Shown in pieces: positions 49,601-62,470 of a stretch of DNA of 64,000 bases (position 1 is the first letter of the stretch; each line of letters opens with the position of its first letter). The DNA comes from Lycocorax pyrrhopterus obiensis. Taxonomy: Eukaryota; Chordata; Aves; Passeriformes; Paradisaeidae. The translations under genes and the position numbers were made by a program. The stretch spans positions 41,476,383 through 41,540,382 of the forward strand of contig JACSVZ010000001.1 of assembly GCA_014706295.1 (NCBI GenBank). Reading direction: 5' to 3'. The notes beneath the pieces were generated by a model. The model did not search any database and was not told the DNA's origin. It saw nothing but the letters and a program-made list of their open reading frames with translations.

Positions 49601-52600
49601 AGCAGGCTGTGTCTGAGCTGCTCTTACTCACAACTACACAAAAATCACTACAGATACGCCCAAATTTTTTGCATCAGTAAAAATCTGGGGTCCTATATGC
49701 AGGTCCTGCTCAGTGCTGGGTAGTACAGCAACCACCAGCATTCCATGTGTGATGCACTGAATAAGACAGAGTTAACAGAGCTCCAATAGCCCCCACTATC
49801 CCCAGAAGCATCTTTTGTTCCCCTGAAATGGAGAGCTTGTAGATCTGCCTGTGCTCTACACCCAGGGAGCCTTGACTGCTCCCCACTCCCAGCCATGCCT
49901 GTGTAAACTAGTGGTGGGACTCATTTCCTGCCAATTTGAAAGGCAGTGTGTCCTCCTGCATCCTAGATGATCTTGGAAGTGAACACATTTTGCTACTGGG
50001 ATCTTGCAGCAACAGGTCACTAAGGCTTTCTAAGGATGGGAAAAATCTGTTCTTTGGGGACTGAATTTCCTGTGAGTTCCCAAACTCTGCACAGTGACAG
50101 AGGAATAGGTCTGTTACACTTTGATACTCCATGCAAGCAACATGAAAGCATGGGGATGCACAGGCTGCAACAGGAGTGGACGGTGAAAAAAGTGAGAAAG
50201 CAGAAGAGAGAAACAAACCTGTCTCAAACCTGGAGGAAAGGAATCTGTCTCCTGTGGACCCAAGAGACATGGAAATGTCTGGCGCTTCAGAATATGCTGC
50301 CTGTGCGCAGGGAAAACACAGGCATGAGAAGTAGTAACAAGCCCTGAGGGAGAACCTCTCAGCTCTTAGGAGTGTTTAGGCATGAAGATAGGAAGGCACA
50401 GCAAAATGAGATATATGGTCATTTTATAAGAAAGACTTACTCTTCAATAACAGGGCTATGGATAAGGAGGAATCCAAGAGGAAATTGTAGTACAAACATG
50501 GATCTCACCTATGAACCACAGCCTGAGCCACCAACTAATTTTGAATGGGATCTGTCTGTCTTAACATCATTATCTCAGGTTTAGGATTTAGTCTAAGTCA
50601 CTGACTCGAAACTCCATGTCTGGTAGATGGATGCTCCCAGAGGGTGATCCAATCCATTGACCTCATACACATTTCTCTGGGAATCCCTGTCTCTTTTCAC
50701 TTATTGCAGAAGGAGTTTGAGATGATTACCTTAGACTCCTCTAAGATTACCTCTTATCCTCTTTAGACTGCTAAAATTAGTGACGTGAGCCCCACCTTCT
50801 AAACGTTGCTCAACTCAAGAGGTAGTGCTGTTGAAATGAGCGACTGGCTGTGCACCTCTGGAAAAGCAACTTTCTAGACCAGTGATGAACTGCACATAGT
50901 ACCCACAATTTGGCAACTGCCAGCGTCATCTCCTATCTGTGAACAGCCCCAGTGGCCACTCTCCTCTTGGATGACGCCTGTTTCATCCATGGATGGTTGA
51001 ACCTGATTGTTGACAAATAAGGCATAGACACAAACAAAAAAATCTGCTTTCATCATACCAAGTGAGTTGGCTTTCATGCCTGTGATAGGGTATGGCCTCA
51101 AATTATGGTGAAATCGAGTTATCATACTGTGGACACCTAGAACGCAGTGAAAAGGTCGGATCAGGAAAGAGGAAGGCGTACACCTTTATTCCTTGTCTTC
51201 CCAGGTATTTATGCACTGTGTGTGCCCTGGCAGCCAGAGTGCATGGCTTTTGAAGCATCCTTCTTTACCCCAGAGGCAGCAAGTGGGATGAGTGGATAAC
51301 ATTGTCATCCTTGCTGCAGGAATCCATCTGATCTGCCTTTCAGGGCTAAGAAGCAGCAGTGATACATTTCCTCCATGTCTGCTCTTTAGGGAAAAGGTTG
51401 TGTCTGACCAGTACCTTGGGAAATGCAACATTCACATTTACTGTGTTATTTATGATAGGGTGAAATTTCACACGGTGTTGCAAGCCGCCTGGAATGTGTT
51501 TGCCTTGGCATGCCCTCTTACTGCCCTCAACTGAATTACAGGCATCTCTTCAGGTATCTATTCAGGCAGCTCTTGTTCACTAAATCATTTACTACCCCTG
51601 GGAGGCAGAGCTGGTGGGATGATGCCACACTGGTCTGTGGTACTGGGCTGTTCTGATACTTGGCAGATGGCGAGGGAAGCAGGTGAGTGAGAACTTTACT
51701 GCTCAGCACTTGCAGAACTGGAAGCTAATTAAGACTTACTTCTAAGGTGCCCACTGGGAGTAGCTCTGGATCTGTTCTTGTTACAAGACTGCTACATTTT
51801 AGTGTGTGGAATGGAAGGAGCTGGTGGGAATTTTTTGAGACAAATGTATTCTGTCCGAAGTGATCAGTATGGAAATGTCTGTTGAGCTCTGTTCTTCGGC
51901 ATTCGGTGGGGTAGTAGGGAAGTTCCAATGTGAATGGTTTTGTCCTAAAAGTAATGCTTTTCCCAGGCAAGGTCTACTGCAAATTTGCCATGTGAGTAAG
52001 CCTCAGCATTTGTTGGTCAAACCGTGAGGATGCTCTTGAGCTGAGCTATCTGATGGGCTTTTACATGTATGCGTTTGCACTTCATGGCATCTCTGCGGGG
52101 GAGGGAGAGGTTTTTCACCTGCTTAACTTCCTACCTGAAATCCTTTGCTACCCTTTACTCTTCTGCCATCGCTTTTCTTTTCTTGCATATTATTTTTTTT
52201 CCTTTTCACAGGCTGAAGTAAAAAAAAAATGGATCACTTCTTCCCCCTTTACTGACTCATTCAACTTTACCCCACCCACTTACTCTTCATTTTTTCTCTT
52301 TCAGATGCCTCAGCTATCTCTGTGTTGTGTTGAAGAGTTTCAGATGTTATGGGGCAAATTAAATGTCCCCTCTAATAGTTCACCTTCTATTTCAAGGAAC
52401 AGTATTTTCTTCTTCTAGGATTCATGTCTCTCAATGCCCCACAACTGTAAATTACTGCAGGAGATTTTTGGATATGGGGATTCATTCCCATTTTGATGAG
52501 ACGGAGGAACACAGGAGCAAACGTGCTGGCAAGAGCATAAAATGGCCATCTGCCTCACTCTCACAAGGTCCCATAAAGGTATCCTTCCTAAGGCCTTCCA

Positions 52601-54042
52601 TTCCCAGTGACAGTCAGTAGTGCATTGCTTCCTGGGCAGGAGCTACATGTTTGCTCTTGCAGGTTAGAGACATGTGGGAGACATTCTGCCACTTTTTCCA
52701 TGCCTTTATAAAAAATTGAGCCAACACAGTACTGATTCGTTACACATGCTCATTTTTCCCTATGGATTTGTGTGATATCCCCAATGGTACACTGTAAACT
52801 CTATTTGTATTATTTAGAATCACGGAATGAGTCTACTTGACTTTCCAAGCATCAGTTCTCCAGATACTATTAAATTTTCAGCCTTTCAGGAGAACTAAAT
52901 GTAAATCAAAGTAAGTGACCTGGCTGGCTTTTCAGTACACGAAAGCATTTGTTTTCCTCATACAATATAATCTTGTTTTTCACATGAGATATGTGGCAGT
53001 ACTCTTGTTCACAGCAGGCATCAAGCAGAATATTGGAGGGCAGGCTGAATGGATACATTAAGGAGAGGTGAGCAGTCTTAAGAAACACTAAAACTGGGTT
53101 TAGGATCAGCTTGAAGATCAAAAAAAAGTGTTGTCCACTGGAAAAGCTAATCTGTGGAGACTGCTGTCCTCAGAAACACATGCCAGTTTATGTCTTGGTC
53201 AAATGAATTAATTATCTCCAAAAGAGATGCTATAAGTGAAATAAATTACATAGAGTGGACAACAATGGTGAGGATGATGAAGGGCCTGATGAAGACCCAG
53301 CCAGTGGGCAAAGATACCTGGAGACTTCAATCTCTGAAAACCTGACCTCAGATAGCTGGGAGCCACCTGAATTCATATTACACCTGGAAGGGGCTAAAAC
53401 ACTAATAAGGAGCCCTACTGCTACTTCTTTATAACAGGGCAGGAGGCAGCTTAGCCAGCTTTAGCTAAAAGATTTGTCTCAAATTTGTTGTGCAGGTTCT
53501 TATCGCTTGCAGAGAGAGAAGAGGCAGTCCCAAAGGACAATTTCTTCTCTGGTTAGGGCAATTACAGTAGACAAAACAGCTAAGGATGAATTCAGGTACA
53601 TAAGCATACAAGGCTAGTGCCATTTTAGTTGTCCTAAAGCACCTCCCAGTGCCCTGACTGGGGGATGTGTGTCTTCTCTACCATATTTGCCAGGCCTGCA
53701 GAAAGTTTCAAGTATTTAAGGACTTTTAAGATGTCCTGTGTTTAAATACCTCAATTCTTCTCTTCTGTCTAAGTTGTAGGAACCTAAGTTGTTCAGGCCC
53801 TGATTCATTCAATTTAATTCAGGAGTGTAAGTTCCTGTGCTCCCTCTGCACAAAGGACTGGAGACATGTACTCCAGTTACCTAAAATTTGATCCTCTCCC
53901 CTCCAGAGATGACTATACAGTGCTTAAGCTGTGTAAAAATGCTGATTGACAATGATTATTACTCAGATTACTAGTATACTTAGGGATTGTCCTATTTCCC
54001 ACGGTCTGCCCAAATAACAAACAGGTATACTTTAAACGTCTC

Positions 54043-54058
54043 TTTTTTTTTTTTTTTT
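54043..54058 (+). repeat. Poly-T tract
   Basis: A run of 16 T followed by CCTTAACCC. No adjoining retrocopy is recognised. Confidence 0.85.
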
Positions 54059-54465
54059 CCTTAACCCAGCAGGCAAAATGACCAATTTCTTAGCATGCCA
54101 CTCCAGCTTGGGATTCTCTTTATCCACGGAGCTCAATGGAAGTCCAACACCTCAATTAAAGGTCTCAGTTTCATGGCACATCTCAGCCTCTCAGCTGAAG
54201 GAGCAATTCACCTTTTGATATAAGACATAGTTTGCCCAAGCTCTACTACACGACAAAATTCCTTACGTGGGATCACACGAAACTGCAGCAATACTGCAGC
54301 TATGCCTGAGAGGTTGAATGCCTCAGCCCACCTGGAAAGAATCACTTACTCCGCTGAGCATGGGATTGGGAGCAAGGATGGCCAGATCCCAATTGCTGCC
54401 TGGGACAAACCAGTTCACTTTTGCCATTCACTTTTCTGTGTAGTAAAGGACTACAAAAGCATCTT

Positions 54466-54510
54466 GCATGCATCATGCATCATGCATCATGCATCATGCA
54501 TCATGCATGC
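54466..54510. repeat. Tandem repeat of CATCATG (7 bp)
   Basis: About five perfect back-to-back copies of the 7-mer CATCATG, flanked on both sides by GCATG. Overlapping ATGCAT palindromes recur every 7 bases. Confidence 0.92.
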
Positions 54511-57279
54511 TTGACACTCATTTTTAGATAGATTTTATCATTAAAACCTCTGCTTGCTGATACAAATCTCTGCCTTTTCTTACACATTATTTCTTTTTGC
54601 TATCTTACAACAAGGAATAACCCTGAAAGTATTTCTTTCTCTCCTTCATAGAGCTCAAACACCTCTCCAGATAAGGAATGTATCTGAGAATTGATTTCAC
54701 GTTAAGACTTGGTTGACATTCAGGACAATACAACAATTCACCGAATGGCCTTTAGAGGGAAGCAGATCCAAAGAATTCATGGAGAGATCAAGAGCAAGCT
54801 TTGTGCAAAAACAAGCTGCCAGATCTTGTTAAACAAAACCTGAAGCTGAGAGAGTTGGCTCATTCTCTATGTCTCTATGCAGTACTGGGTGTGATTTGAA
54901 CACCCCTCACATTATTCCAGTCTGAAACCTCTCATACAGTGAAGGATACCAGGGCTATTTTGTCTTAATCTGCTCATGTCAGGAGACCTTGCTGCTTTGT
55001 TTTCTGGGGAGTCTTCCTTTAGCCTTCAAAAGCTATCTTGAAAGTAGGAGTTGGGCATGAAAGAGAGCCACGGGAGCATCCGGGACAGAATGTGAGTGGT
55101 ATTCAGCAAGTCTGGAAAGAGACACCTTCCTGTCTGATATTATAAGCTATGAGTCAAAGTAAATATGTGACCTGACGCTTCCTGACTTCTGTCTGCTCTC
55201 TTGTGAGGGATCAGGCAAAAATGTTGTCTGAGAAATACCAACATACAGGCATAGAGCCAAAATCTCAGAGAGTGATTTCTAAATACTACATATTTGAAGG
55301 GCTGTGGTATGTGTGACCGTGTAATTCCACCTGTTTGCAGCATTCTTTTTACACTAAAAATTGTTTCAAAGGCAGAAAATTATTTTAAATATCTTTGGAG
55401 ATCAGAGATGGCAGCAAAATCTCTATAGGTAAATTTCTCTGCCCTTGCTACGTTCTCTGTATCTTGGGGGCACGTTGATGGGGCAGGAATTACTCAGTGG
55501 GCAACTTGCCAGGCAGCTTGCCCATGTGCTGCACTTCTGGCAGACCGGAGCTGTTGTTTTATGAGGACAAGGCAGATGTCCTATATATAGCCTGGAACGA
55601 GATAATGAGTTTGAAGTAGCCTTAAAGAAGTTAGTGCAATTTTCAGCACGTGCATACCTCTCTATAAAGGAGGTCCAAGCAATGAGCTCAGGCATTGGAC
55701 CTTGGTTGCCAGTTGTAAAACTTCATGGCTCAGTTTGAGACCAACTGTCTCTCCCCAGCCCGTATCTGCTCTGGAGTGTGCCCTGAGCAATCCTGATTAC
55801 CAGCCTGCCCTGCTCTATTTTGTGCCACAGATGGAGCCTTCACAGGTTCATGGAGGAATTTTTAAATGGCAGAAGCATAGAGAAAGACAAACAGGGCCAA
55901 ACTTTTTTAAAAAAACCCCAAACACCAAGCACCAATTATTGGAATTTTTTTTAACAGGGAGTGAAATTAAGTATTTGTAAGTACCTTTAAAACAATGAAG
56001 AGATGTGTAAGCCAGTACAGATTAGCTACGTCAAATCAATCTAATTTCTTTCCTAAAAGATTAGAAGGACAGTTAGGTAGAAAGGTGTAGCTTAATGTTG
56101 AATAACTTGAGTTTTCACTCTCAAGAAAAACAATAAGAGGTTTGCTGAAAACACCCTCAGGCAGGATTCCAAATACTCACTGAATCATCAGTACCTTCCT
56201 GGCCACAATGCTCTCAGAGGGGTCTGCAGGGATCTGCGCTGAACCTGCTGCTTTTCATCCTTCGTTAGCACAGCAAGAAAATAGGAACCCTGTTATTGCT
56301 GGCAGAGCGACAGCACAAGCTATTGAAACAATGTGCATGTAAATTAAACTATTCCCAGTTCTGTCACATTATTTGTAAGATGATTTTTAGACTTGCACCT
56401 AGCTCCCTGGCAGCCCCTACATGCCCTTCTGAGAGCAGGTGCTGCCCCAGACATGATGGGTCACAGTGCTCCAAGGAAGGCTCCCCTGGAGTTCCCAGGC
56501 ATATAAAAGGAGGTGCATCGCCCTTTTGAATGAGATGTTATACTCCAAACTTACATACACATGGTTAATTATATCAGGTTTGGTGTATACCTTTTCACTT
56601 GTATTGCTGAGGGAAGCTATAAGCAGTTTAACGAGTGCGGGGTGTAAATTTAAACTTTAATCACATACATTAACATCCGAGGGTTGTGCAAGACAACATT
56701 TCAGATGAAACACGTAAAGAAACCTTCATAATGTTTTACATGTTGTGGAAAACTTACCAGGTTTGTATACTCTTACATGTCTTAGTCATAATTGGACTGA
56801 ATATCCTAATAACATGATTTTAGGTTTTTACCAGTGAACTTTTGAATCTCTAGAAATAGGAACAAATCCATGGAAAAAAACCCACAGAAAAACAACAAGG
56901 TTTTAGGCATTTCAAGGACAAAAAGGATTATCCACTCCTTTTTCCAAATAAAGTCCAGTTGATCATGCCAGCATAAACAGCAAAGGGAACAGAAGAAAGA
57001 AGATACACCTGTGCTTGAGTAAAGTGACACTTCCCTCTCCTTTTTCTCTGTGGGTGAGAAAGATTTGATTTTCTCCGTGGACAGTAATTTTTGGATTCCC
57101 AAATCAAATTTTTAGGAATGTTTATCCTAGAGGACCACATCAAACTTTTTAATCCTGCCAGTAGGCCAGTTCTTGACGTACTTACATGAAGTTCTTCCCC
57201 TAATAGTTGTTTCTTGGGCCCTAGTTTCTGCTGTAACTGGCTATATAAGAGCTTCTGTCATATATATGTAATGGATGAT

Positions 57280-57350
57280 AGTAAAAGTTGGAGATTGGAC
57301 TTGATGATATTGGAGTACTTTTCCAACCTCAATAATTCTATCATACTATA
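57280..57350 (+). repeat. CR1 LINE 3' end, short
   Basis: GGAGATTGGACTTGATGATA ... CTTTTCCAACCTCAATAATT then CTATCATACTATAA, a decayed CR1 terminus of about 70 bases. Confidence 0.8.
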
Positions 57351-57844
57351 AATTCATTATTAGTAGAAAGGCAACATACAAACTCAAAGAAATTATTTGT
57401 CTCTTCCTAGGTATAACACAGAAGCTTGGATAAGCAGCCAGCTCGTCTCATTCCTGTTCAGATAATTAGGACCAGACCGGTGTCTACATCGAAACATACT
57501 TTCCAAAAAAAGGAAAGAACAGTGCGAGATGCATGAACTGTACCAAAGGGGAATATCCAAATTGGTTTATGGTATATAGGTCTCAAAATATGCAATTAAG
57601 AACGCATTATTGATGAGGACAACTACCTTTATCATTTCCCCAGTTGTATCAACTGACAACCTCCCAAAAAATTTTGGAAGGGACAGCATATGAGGAATCT
57701 CCTCTACTGAGACTTTTTGCCTTTGTGATGGTTACTGAGAATTTGTATGATCAAGATGTTAGTTTTTATACAGTTACAGAAATGTTCCCTGCACATACTC
57801 TTTTCAACCTTGGATTTGTTGGTTGAATAGAATAAAATTTAAAG

Positions 57845-58205
57845 ACATCGTTCTCCCAGAAAATCTCTGTTGTCTAATGTCCTCTCCTCAAGAAATTCAC
57901 TGTAAAGAATTTCTTCTTTAGATATATATCTAAACCTGCCCTCCATCAGCTTAAAGTCATTCCCTTTTTTCCTATCACTGCATACTCTTGTGAAAAGTCT
58001 CTCTCCAGCTTTCCTGTAGGCCTCCTTTAGGTACTGGAATGCTCCTGTAAGGCCTCCCTGGAACTTCCCTTCTCCAAGTTGAACAACCCCAACTGTTTCA
58101 CCCAGTCTTCATGGGACAGGTGCTCCAGCCCTCTGATCAATTTAGTGGCTGGCCCTCCTCTGGACTCATTCCAGTAGGTCCACAAGTCCCGTGGGCACTG
58201 GAGAG
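57845..58205 (-). repeat. CR1 LINE fragment
   Basis: Reversed CR1 sequence: CTTCCCTTCTCCAAGTTGAA, CAACCCCAACTGTTTCACCC, GACAGGTGCTCCAGCCCTCT and GGCCCTCCTCTGGACTCATT. The left part (from about 57860) is more diverged. Confidence 0.9.
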
Positions 58206-61200
58206 CAGGGGGTTTCACCAAGCCCACGGCTGCTGCAGTCACAGATGTGGTTTCCTATCCTGTGGTCCGGCTGTGACAAAGGGTTCTGGCTTCTGCCTCA
58301 TTTCTGAGTGCAGTCTGACTGGATATTTTCATCCTTTTCTTCAAGATGACAAAGAGCTGTAAGCCATTTCAAGAGGAGAAGCAGGGTGCTGTACCTTCTT
58401 GATTTTGACAGAAATTTTTTCAAGGCAAGAAATGCATCAGTGACTGGTGGAGTAACTCCCAGTGCCCTGGAGGAACAGCCTTGCAACAAGCCTACAAACC
58501 CCACCAATCCAAAAGAATTTTTTTCTTTTGCTTTTTGTGAAGCACTGTGATCGAACAAGCTTGATCCTCTTCTTCTACCTCATTCCTCCCCCTCCATTAT
58601 GGCATAAATCTACCCATTTCTTTTGAAGTTTGCTCCCTAGATTATAAATACTCTGGGACAGAACTGCTTTGTGCTCCATGTTTGCACAGTTCCAATTACA
58701 GGACGTAGTCCTAGAAGCCAGTAATAGGTAATCAGCTTTTGTTCAGGTTTCAGTGGTTCCTGATAAGTGCAAATAGAGCACAATGCCTCTGGTTGGTTCC
58801 TTTGCAGAACAGTGCATCAGAGAGATGTATTGCCCCAAATATGTGAATACAGCTGACAGCAGAGCAGTGAAAATACCTCAGGAAGCAGAATCAGATTGAC
58901 AAATGTCCTAAGCACCCTACAGAGCAATATTTTCCTTCTAGTCCTTGTCAGTTCTAAAATCTCTGTGGTTTACGGTAAAAATGAGAATGGCATAGACTTT
59001 CCAATGTAAATACAGTTTTATGCTTCAAGAGACAGAATGTAATTTTATTGCTGGAATTAGAACCTAGATATGGAATTCAATAGTATATGAACTACTGCAA
59101 AAAAGAAGCCAAACTTAAGAACTACTACTGGTCACATTGCCAGATCTCAGTGCAGACATCTGAAGCCCATGAGAATTGAATCCTCTATACACAAGGCCAG
59201 TTAATCTGCTTACTTATCTGACATTAAGCACCCAAACTGTAGTATATTGGGCTGAAATAGCAGCTATTGGGAAACAAACACTAAGTAGATAAGAAAAGCT
59301 TTCTCACAACATTTTTAACTTCCTCAATCCAATTAAAAGCAGTGCTTCTTCTCTCCCACAAGCTGCTGCCCAGCTGCACTGCTTGTTTTTTACATGTCCT
59401 ACTTCTTCCTTTCCAGGACTTGTGTCCTTTGCCAGACTAGCAGGCATTCAGATGAGTGGTGTAAGGACACAGGTAAAAGAAGTAGCTTTGAAAAATATTT
59501 TATATTACAATAATGATTAATATATGAGCTAATCATAAGGATAAGCAGACTAATTATAAGAACATTGCTGTTATTATTTTGTCTGTATTTTAGGACAAGA
59601 AAAATTTAAAAGAGTTCAGACTGTTTGCGTGTTTTAGACTAGTAAGGTAGATTACTTAAGGCAACATGTTTGAGATAAAGCACCCATGTTACCTTATCCC
59701 AACTAATGTTGCCATATGTTGCACATCCCCCAAATTTTGTTGTTGTATCAGTAGAATGTTATTTCAATAAACTTTTTCTGATCTTTTTTTCTTAAAGTAT
59801 TTGACAATCTGTTTCTAAAAGAAGTTCCATTGGCCTCAGGAAGCCTGAGTCTGATGTAACTCCACCAAAATCTGTGGAGTTTCCCTGGCATCAAAACTGC
59901 AGTAATTTAGGAATTACTCATGCTTTGAATTTCTTGGATTTTGCCAGTAGGAACTTGGAACTAGCAACTCAAAAATTACTTTTAATTGCATCCGGAGATC
60001 CCCATTTACTTTCAAAGATACAATCTTCATCATCACATACTCTGGATCAGAACACTTGCATGCATGTTTAGAAGCTTAATTATGCATCAATTACACGGGG
60101 GAATTTTAAATGAGATTTGCCGTTCCTTTTGTTTCATGGATTTGACTAAAACATTCTGTTTATTTTGGTGTCATTCTCATAGCTGGCATGACTGATTTAT
60201 CTGATGACTAATTTTATTTGACTCCAGCCAGACACACTGCCAACATCTCAACAAAGGGCTCATTTGGAAAGGGTTTGTAGAGTTCCAGTTCACTCTAACT
60301 ATTAAACACTTTATGAAAATGTCCATTGATTTCTAACAGCTGCCTGGTAATGATATAGCCTTAAAAACTGAACTTAACCAGCTCTTCCTCCTGATTAGCC
60401 TTTTTGCTCACTGTAACTACTTCTCCACCAGCCTGGAATTCGTGGAGGACCTTTCAAGAAGTGAAGCATCTTTAACAAGGGAAGCAAGGGACAACTTGAA
60501 TTTGTGCGAACACATGAGCACACGGAGTATATTTTATGCAAAAGCTTGATCAAAGGAATACATGGCAGGCTGGTTTTGAAATAGCTGGCACTACTTCTTG
60601 CGTGAGTGAGATGCCAGTTCTCAGCAAATGCCTGTCAGAGACATGTTTTCCATACTCACACCCATCACCACACTACAGCTAAAGAAGAACATGGATTTCA
60701 GTGGGGTACCTGTGCTGTGGGGAAAGAGGGGGTGACAAGGCTTTGCACATGAGGGACAGTCTGAGTCCTGGTGAGTTAAAGGTCTATTCAGTGAAGACTG
60801 AATGATGTGGGATGAAGAGGGGCTCCTTGATCTGAGGTGACAATTCAAAGGCTGCAGTGCTTTGCCCCTGCAGCAGCTCTTGGTGAAAGTGTTGCTCCCT
60901 TCAGGCACAGACTAGGAGAGATGTGAAATATGGCAAAATTAGCTGCAGAAGGAGAGAAGGAAATTGCCTTCCATGTGCACTCATGTTTGGATTGAAAGTT
61001 CTAGGAATGAATTACATCCAGCTGATCTGATGTACAGGCATCCACCTGCAGGTATCTTCTGAGTCAGGACAGGATTCATTTCAATCCTGCCCGGTATGTG
61101 CATACTTTCACTAACCATCCATCTGCTTTACTGTCAATTGGCATGTCTAGATTGCTCCTCTGACCTGCTGTAGGCATACCACAGAAGGGGACAGGATTCC

Positions 61201-62139
61201 CTGTTCCTGTTGACTGTAAGGGGAACACAGGGTGATTAGCTAACGCGCAACATTTTACACCACTGTTGTTTAAATCGGTCTGGGATAAGTCCTAAAGCTC
61301 TGCTTAAGATTCAGTGCTGCAATTTTAGCACCTCATCTATATCCACCTTCAGGTGCCTGATGAACTAGGACAACATCTCCCAGACAGGAAGAAAGGAGAA
61401 CTACAGGACCCACACCGTCCAAGATTCTTGTATATGATAGAAAGAGGATAATGCACAGCTTGAGTACTTCAAGAAGTTTGGCTTGTATTGTCTTTCCCTG
61501 CCCCCTGGGCCCCCCTTCTGTTTTGGAGTCTTTCAGATATACTAGGAGAATATGGTTTGACAGTAAAACTAGCACAGAGAAGTGAAATAGGATGAATGCG
61601 AGTTTGCTGCCTTTGTTTAGGGCTGCAGATCTCTCAGCAACATCTAGGCCAAATCATGGGCATCAAATGCATTGCACGGAGCTCAGTGCTCTGCAATCAC
61701 AGAGCAAAATGCCCACTCCAAATTCAGAAAAAAAAGTAGGAAATACTTATTTAAAAAGTGCAAGAGTATTTAATATCTACTGGCCTTTGCAGATCAGAAG
61801 TTCACTAAAAGACCTTTGTAGACCAAAGGCTACTGACAAGTGGGCATTAGATACTTTATAAATTGTATTTTCTGAATCATGGCTTTCCACCTTAACAGGC
61901 TGCAAGAGGGAGTCCCGGAGTGAGAAGAGGTGAGGACATCAAGGGGCACATTTCACTTCTGGCAGCTAGAACTGAACATGGGGTATAAGGCTGAGCTGAT
62001 TCACGTATCACAGATATTGGAGGTAATCAGAGAGTGAAACAACTGCAGAGTAACAAAAGTAAGCTAAGGGTTAGAGGCAGGCTGTCCATAGACAGACAAA
62101 AAAGGGCAGTTGCTTTTAGGGGAGAATGATAAAACTGCT
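58206..62139. other. No gene seen
   Basis: About 3.9 kb of AT-rich DNA. Two very AT-rich blocks (59490-59600 and 60060-60120) are rich in TAATTA/ATTA-type words. No exon or repeat family is recognised. Confidence 0.5.
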
Positions 62140-62470
62140 AATTTTTAATTTTTTATGGTAATCCAGTCTCACCATTTCCTGTGGTATTGCCACTGGACAT
62201 GGGGAACTGATTATACTCTTCCTGCTTGCAGCCACTTATTACGTACTTGAAGACTATCTCTGTGCCTACAGCTAGTCTACTCTTTTTTAGACTAAACCGT
62301 TTCAACTCTCCCAGTCTTTCCTCATAGGTCATGTTCCATAAACTTGAGGGATTCTAGTTGCTCTTATCTGTGTGCCCTTTCCAAGTGTTCTGCATCATGC
62401 TTCAAGTGTAGTACCCAAAGTGGACACACAACAGCAGCAGAGGCTTTGCTTGGGCCAAACAGAAGCCATT
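62140..62470 (-). repeat. Old CR1/L3-like LINE fragment
   Basis: AACTCTCCCAGTCTTTCCTC, CATAGGTCATGTTCCATAAA and GTAGTACCCAAAGTGGACAC follow the order seen in old reversed CR1/L3-type copies (cctcatag..., ...gtggtgcccaaaactggacac). Diverged; the family is uncertain. Confidence 0.65.

Larger units (their letters stand above)
46656..57279. other. No gene seen
   Basis: About 10.6 kb without a supported gene. Many short open frames occur on both strands (for example 49908-50270 -, 52053-52418 +), none of a known family. It holds the 7-bp tandem repeat at 54466-54510 and a T16 run at 54043-54058. Confidence 0.5.

Noticed and set aside
52810..52850. AGAATCACGGAATGAGTC, resembling a reversed CR1 terminus
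   Set aside because: Only about 15 bases are similar and no CR1 body follows.
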